From contig QNFJ01000003.1 of the NCBI GenBank assembly GCA_003646305.1, positions 1-36,146 of the forward strand: DNA of 36,146 nucleotides. The letters run 5' to 3'. Positions 32,390 to 36,146 of the stretch are shown one piece after another. The stretch comes from Gammaproteobacteria bacterium. Its GTDB lineage: Bacteria > Pseudomonadota > Gammaproteobacteria > Methylococcales > UBA2780. How positions within the stretch are numbered: position 1 is the stretch's first letter; the number at the start of each line of letters is the position of its first letter. The position numbers and the translations under genes were made by a program. The notes under the pieces are model-generated. The model saw only the letters and a list, made by a program, of their open reading frames with translations. It was not told the origin of the DNA and searched no databases.

Positions 32390-33618
32390 GACAAGTCAGA
32401 AACGGGTATTCTCGGCTCCTGGTTATTCTTTTTATTCTGCTATTTTCTAGCGCGAGTTTCTCGGCGGGTGGCAACAAAACGGTCTCCTCGTGGCTTTACA
32501 AACGGCTGGAGGCGGTGGAGAAGCAACTGGTTCTCAAAGAATACGCAAAAGCGACTTTGTTGTTACAGAAAACCTTAAAAAAGCTACCCAACAAGAATTA
32601 CGAAAGAGCCGTTGTTTTACGCTCTTTGGCATCGGTAAATGCCATGCAGGGGCATTATAAAAGAGCACTTCCGCTGCTAGAGGAAAGTCTGGAAACAGGT
32701 GCGTTACCGAAGGAGCAGGCGTCGCGTGCCCGATTGAATTTGGGGCAACTGTACATGGCCGATGGGCAGTACCAGAAAACTGTGAGCATTATGGAAAAGT
32801 GGTTGCGTGAGACTGAAAAACCGGCGCCTCAGGATCAAATATTACTTGCACAGGCCTATGCTCAGCTTAAACAGTATAAAAAAGCGTTGCCACTAGTCGA
32901 TAAGGCTGTTGCGGCATCGCCCAAACCGGTTGAATCCTGGTATCAGCTACAACTTGCGCTGAATTATGAACTGGGGAGATATCGGCAGTGTGCAGTTGTT
33001 CTTCAGAAGCTGGTTCGTTTTTATCCAGATAAAAAAAGATACTGGAAGGATCTGGTCGGTATTCATCAACAGCTCAAAGACTATAAAAGTGCTTTGGCGG
33101 TGATGGAGTTGGCACATCAGAAAGCACTGCTAATTGAGGATAAAGAGCTTATTCAGCTAGCAAACCTTTACCTCTATCTCGATATGCCACTAAAAGCCTC
33201 GCGACTTCTGGAAAAGGAGCTTGGCTCGGGTAAGGTGGAAAAAACAGAAAAAAATCTGGAGCTACTCGCCAATAGCTTTATTCAGGCGAAAGAATACAAG
33301 CGGGCAGAGCGACCACTGAGAGAGGCGGCAGAGTTATCCAAAAATGGCTTGCTATATATTCGTTTGGCGCGGATTTTAATTGAGCAGGAGCAGTGGAGAA
33401 GTGCTCAACGTAACCTCATGAAAGGGATTAAAAAAGGAAATCTAAAAAATCCTGGTGAGGCTTGGCTATTAATGGGCGTGAGCTGTTACGAGCGGAATAA
33501 GTCGGTCTGTAGCCGAAGGGCATTTAATAAGGCGGCTAACTATAAAAAGCAAAAGAAGTCAGCGCAGCAGTGGTTGCAGTATATCAACGAGGAAGATGCT
33601 TCCAATAATCCCGACTAA
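32386..33618 (+). CDS. TPR-repeat periplasmic protein of the TonB cluster
   Basis: A 410-residue protein with a signal peptide (residues about 7-26, SRLLVILFILLFSSASFSAG) and tandem tetratricopeptide repeats covering most of the chain. Repeats are visible at about 45-180 (KEYAKATLLL..., HYKRALPLLEES, QYQKTVSIMEKW, QYKKALPLVDKA) and again near 235 and 300-395. TPR proteins form protein-binding scaffolds. A gene like this ends many DUF3450/TonB2 clusters, so it may bind TonB, the TtpC-like protein or a receptor. Its partner cannot be told from sequence. The start overlaps the tonB stop by four bases. Confidence 0.85.
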   Translation: MRQVRNGYSRLLVILFILLFSSASFSAGGNKTVSSWLYKRLEAVEKQLVLKEYAKATLLLQKTLKKLPNKNYERAVVLRSLASVNAMQGHYKRALPLLEESLETGALPKEQASRARLNLGQLYMADGQYQKTVSIMEKWLRETEKPAPQDQILLAQAYAQLKQYKKALPLVDKAVAASPKPVESWYQLQLALNYELGRYRQCAVVLQKLVRFYPDKKRYWKDLVGIHQQLKDYKSALAVMELAHQKALLIEDKELIQLANLYLYLDMPLKASRLLEKELGSGKVEKTEKNLELLANSFIQAKEYKRAERPLREAAELSKNGLLYIRLARILIEQEQWRSAQRNLMKGIKKGNLKNPGEAWLLMGVSCYERNKSVCSRRAFNKAANYKKQKKSAQQWLQYINEEDASNNPD

Positions 33619-33742
33619 TTTGCTGTGAATAGTGGTATTATTTTCTGCAGAATAGCTTTGCGATGGGTTGGCGTGTTATTTTTGACCCGTTAAGGGTGTC
33701 TTTATTTATTATTGTATTTAGTTTCAGAAATAGGAGATTTTA

Positions 33743-34345
33743 ATGAGCGTTTTAGTTGGCAAAAAAGCCCCAGATTTCACCGCCCCCGCGGTCTTAGGCG
33801 ATGGTAGCATCGTTGATTCGTACACCTTGTCTGATGAAATTAAAGGCAAGTATGCGGTTGTTTTCTTTTACCCGCTCGATTTCACTTTTGTCTGCCCATC
33901 CGAGCTGATCGCGTTTGATCACCGTTTAGATGAGTTCAAAAAACGGGGTGTTGAGGTGATTGGTGTCTCAATCGACTCACACCTTACCCATAACGCATGG
34001 CGGAATACGGCGATCAATGATGGTGGTATTGGTCAAATTGGATACACGTTGGTTGCCGACATGACGCACTCAATTTGTAAAGATTACGATGTAGAATCTG
34101 ACGGTGGTATGGCGTATCGCGGCTCCTTCCTCATCGATACAGACGGTGCTGTTCGTCATCAGGTTGTTAACGACCTGCCTTTGGGGCGGAATGTTGACGA
34201 AATGCTACGTATGGTTGATGCGTTACAGTTCCACGAAGAGCACGGAGAGGTTTGCCCGGCTGGTTGGACTCAAGGTGATAGTGGTATGAGTGCAAGCCCG
34301 GAAGGCGTTGCAGCTTACCTAACAGAGAATGCTGATAAACTCTGA
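33743..34345 (+). CDS. 2-Cys peroxiredoxin (AhpC/Prx1 type)
   Basis: Thiol peroxidase of 200 residues that reduces H2O2 and alkyl peroxides. The peroxidatic cysteine C51 is in FYPLDFTFVCPSE and the resolving cysteine C171 is in GEVCPAGW near the C-terminus, so it is a typical dimeric 2-Cys enzyme. The AGGAG site lies 7 nt before the ATG. It is monocistronic, ending at a strong terminator. The length and sequence favour the Prx1 subfamily over the E. coli-type AhpC, and no ahpF follows. Confidence 0.95.
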   Translation: MSVLVGKKAPDFTAPAVLGDGSIVDSYTLSDEIKGKYAVVFFYPLDFTFVCPSELIAFDHRLDEFKKRGVEVIGVSIDSHLTHNAWRNTAINDGGIGQIGYTLVADMTHSICKDYDVESDGGMAYRGSFLIDTDGAVRHQVVNDLPLGRNVDEMLRMVDALQFHEEHGEVCPAGWTQGDSGMSASPEGVAAYLTENADKL

Positions 34346-34370
34346 TTTATAAGAATCTTCAGTAGTGAGA

Positions 34371-34401
34371 AACGCGGTGCTTTTTAGCGCCGCGTTTTTT
34401 T
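34371..34401 (+). terminator. Rho-independent terminator of the peroxiredoxin gene
   Basis: AACGCGGTGC (34371-34380) pairs with GCGCCGCGTT (34387-34396), a 10-bp stem with one G-U pair and a 6-nt loop, followed by seven T (34395-34401). It lies 26 nt after the stop at 34345. Confidence 0.92.
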
Positions 34402-34495
34402 ATAAGCCAGCTAAAGTGAGTTTGTGAGGGTGGCTCAATTATAAAAGGCAAGATGCTAGTAACTGCGTTCTATTTTCGAAAGAAAAAGGGTAGAG

Positions 34496-34981
34496 CTATC
34501 TTCGCTCCCACACCGTAAAGTGATAACCAAAATTGGTTTCATCCGAAGCCTCGAAACTCTCCCTTTCAGTCTCTTCCCATTCACCCAAACTGTACTCTGG
34601 AAAAAAAGCATCGCCCTCAATATCCAGCTCTATAAAGGTTAGGTAAAGACTGTCGGCTTTTGAAATAAGCTGCCGGTAGAATGAGTCACCACCAATCACC
34701 ATCACCTCTTCATATGTTCTTGTCGCCTCTAGCGCTTCATCTATTGAATGATAGATGGTGCAACCTTCGGCACTAAAACTTTTGTCGCGTGTCAGAACAA
34801 TATTTTCCCTGCCGGGTAGCGGCCTACCGATCGATTCGTAGGTTTTACGTCCCATCAGGATCGGCTTACCCATAGTGATCTTTTTAAAATGTTGCAGATC
34901 AGCAGATAGCTGCCAGGGAAGTCGATTTTCGATTCCGATAACGCGGTTATTAGCCATCGCGGCGATTAGTGAAAGTCTCAT
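34496..34981 (-). CDS. folA: Dihydrofolate reductase
   Basis: NADPH-dependent reductase that regenerates tetrahydrofolate, needed after thymidylate synthase. The 161-residue protein starts MRLSLIAAMANNRVIGIENRLPWQLSADL, with the folate-site LPWxLxADL segment, and has MGRKTYESIGRPLPGRENIVLT and VMVIGGDSFYRQL. It lies divergent from thyA, which uses folate in the linked reaction; 168 bp separate the two starts. Confidence 0.96.
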   Translation of the reverse strand: MRLSLIAAMANNRVIGIENRLPWQLSADLQHFKKITMGKPILMGRKTYESIGRPLPGRENIVLTRDKSFSAEGCTIYHSIDEALEATRTYEEVMVIGGDSFYRQLISKADSLYLTFIELDIEGDAFFPEYSLGEWEETERESFEASDETNFGYHFTVWERR

Positions 34982-35149
34982 ATTTTGTTGTTTCTGGGTA
35001 GTCGCATATTCAGGTTTAACTGCGCCACTTTTGCAGGAAGCTGCAAACAGGTACTCACATTGTGCATAATGGCAGAATTAATGTTGTTTATACACAGGGA
35101 AGCCGGCGTTAAATTAGCAACCAATCAAACACCGTTACAAACTATATAT

Positions 35150-36001
35150 ATGAAACAATATCTGGAGCTGTGCCAAAGGATCGTCGATGAAGGTGTCTGG
35201 ATCGACAATAAAAGAACAGGTAAGAGCTGTCTGACAGTGATTAATGCCGACCTCACCTACGATGTCGCTAGCCGAGCATTTCCACTCGTAACAACACGAA
35301 AGAGCTTTTATAAGTCGGCTATCGCGGAAATGATTGGATATATCCGTGGTTATGATAACGCGGCTGACTTTAGAAAACTGGGTACACCTACCTGGAATGC
35401 TAATGCCAATGAAAATGGGGAGTGGCTTGCAAATCCATATCGAAAAGGAAAAGATGATTGTGGTTTTATCTACGGAAAGGTGGGGCGAAACTTCCCAAAG
35501 CCCGATGGGGGTAGCGTTGATTTGCTACGCAAGATAGTCGATGACCTGAGTAATGGCGTAGATGATCGGGGTGAAATCTATACTTTTTATCACCCGGGAG
35601 CCTTCCATATGGGCTGTCTACGTCCTTGCATGTACAGCCATCATTTTTCTTTGCTAGGCAATACTCTTTATTTAAACAGCACCCAAAGAAGCTGCGATGT
35701 TCCGCTAGGCCTAAATTTTAATATGGTGCAGGTCTATTTTTTCCTCGCAATCATGGCGCAAATTACCGGGAATAAGGCTGGACAGGCTTATCATAAGATC
35801 GTCAATGCACACATCTATGAGGACCAACTGGAGCTGATGCGAGATGTGCAATTAAAGCGGAAGCCTCTCCCCGCACCAAAACTGCTCATCAACCCAGATA
35901 TTAAATCCCTGCAAGATCTTGAAACTTGGGTGACGCTTGATGATTTTGAGGTGGAAGGTTACGAGCACCACGAGCCGGTAAAATATCCTTTTTCGGTGTA
36001 G
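35150..36001 (+). CDS. thyA: Thymidylate synthase ThyA (Vibrio-like variant)
   Basis: Makes dTMP from dUMP and 5,10-methylene-THF. The 283-residue product starts MKQYLELCQRIVDEGVW. It has the catalytic cysteine C160 in CLRPCMYSHHFSLL, the substrate motif QRSCDVPLGLNFN (179-191) and the DLETWVTLDDFEVEGYE end. The RPCMYSHH context differs from the classic APCHAFFQF form and matches the version I recall from Vibrio and relatives. The ATG at 35150 is chosen because earlier in-frame codons give an unrelated, low-complexity N-terminus; no good Shine-Dalgarno precedes it. The remaining 36002-36146 shows no gene. Confidence 0.94.
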   Translation: MKQYLELCQRIVDEGVWIDNKRTGKSCLTVINADLTYDVASRAFPLVTTRKSFYKSAIAEMIGYIRGYDNAADFRKLGTPTWNANANENGEWLANPYRKGKDDCGFIYGKVGRNFPKPDGGSVDLLRKIVDDLSNGVDDRGEIYTFYHPGAFHMGCLRPCMYSHHFSLLGNTLYLNSTQRSCDVPLGLNFNMVQVYFFLAIMAQITGNKAGQAYHKIVNAHIYEDQLELMRDVQLKRKPLPAPKLLINPDIKSLQDLETWVTLDDFEVEGYEHHEPVKYPFSV

Positions 36002-36146
36002 TGAGTGGGTACTGCTTTAGCTCACCACTGAGAACACGAGGGCCACAGAGGAACGTCGGTTTAATCTCTAAAAGAGCTCTATTGGCTCGGTGCTGATAAT
36101 GATCCAATCAAGGGCGTGCTGATGTGGAGAGGTCAATGTTTTTACA

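Noticed and set aside
33682..33710. A terminator or promoter before the peroxiredoxin gene
   Set aside because: The ACCC/GGGT stem is only 4 bp and the TTGACC/TTTATT boxes are poor, so neither call is secure.
36002..36146. A repeat or gene in the tail after thyA
   Set aside because: A CCACAGAGG-like word is present but without a second copy in the window, and the minus-strand frame there overlaps thyA and has no motif.
1..36146. CRISPR arrays, IS elements, prophage or tRNA genes
   Set aside because: No regularly spaced repeats, transposase or integrase frames, or tRNA-like cloverleaf sequence were seen.

Overview
The window reads as chromosomal core sequence from a moderate-GC gammaproteobacterium. 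Gene order around engB/cytochrome c4, rsmE-gshB-tonB-yqgE-ruvX-pyrR-pyrB-pyrC' and pilT/pilU-yggS-proC-yggT is typical of that class. System II cytochrome c maturation (ResB/Ccs) and a B-type dihydroorotate dehydrogenase electron-transfer subunit suggest a lineage outside the enterics, perhaps near the Thiotrichales or other respiratory marine/sulfur-type groups. That placement is inference. No phage, IS, CRISPR, rRNA or tRNA was seen.

Layout: (1) 1-5173, minus strand: three c4-like cytochromes c, ResB and CcsB for haem attachment, and DsbA (cut by the window edge). This is an export-and-assembly module for periplasmic c-type cytochromes. engB lies divergently at 5331. (2) 5981-9879, plus strand: a sigma70-like promoter, a SAM-II riboswitch with a terminator and a visible antiterminator, then metK, ahcY, metF and ycgL. 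This is the activated methyl cycle under SAM feedback. (3) 9978-17500, plus strand: a decayed bioA fragment, rsmE, gshB, tonB, yqgE, ruvX, pyrR, pyrB, a catalytically dead dihydroorotase paralogue (pyrC') and a PyrK-type flavin/iron-sulfur protein. (4) 17569-19734, minus strand: pilT-pilU twitching-motility ATPases. (5) 19828-24346, plus strand: yggS-proC-yggT-yggU, then a large dynamin-like GTPase. (6) 24333-28487, minus strand: a compact probable operon aroG-hemN-thiS-thiG-trmB. (7) 28679-33618, plus strand: a six-gene DUF3450/TtpC/ExbB/ExbD/TonB/TPR energy-transduction operon. (8) 33743-36001: a 2-Cys peroxiredoxin with a strong terminator, then divergent folA (-) and thyA (+).

The most notable regulatory object is the metK leader at 6019-6109. 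It matches the SAM-II (SAM-alpha) aptamer closely. The conserved GCTAAA of the aptamer is exactly complementary to TTTAGC in the downstream terminator, which gives a readable transcriptional OFF switch. Other points of interest are the bioA remnant, the multiply mutated metal site of PyrC', PyrK without a neighbouring PyrD, the three related cytochrome units, and an unexplained perfect 13-bp hairpin between ahcY and metF. No gene-free stretch exceeds about 300 bases. The largest gaps (5934-6165, 9880-10113, 28488-28678) are covered by the riboswitch, the bioA remnant and the dyad entries.
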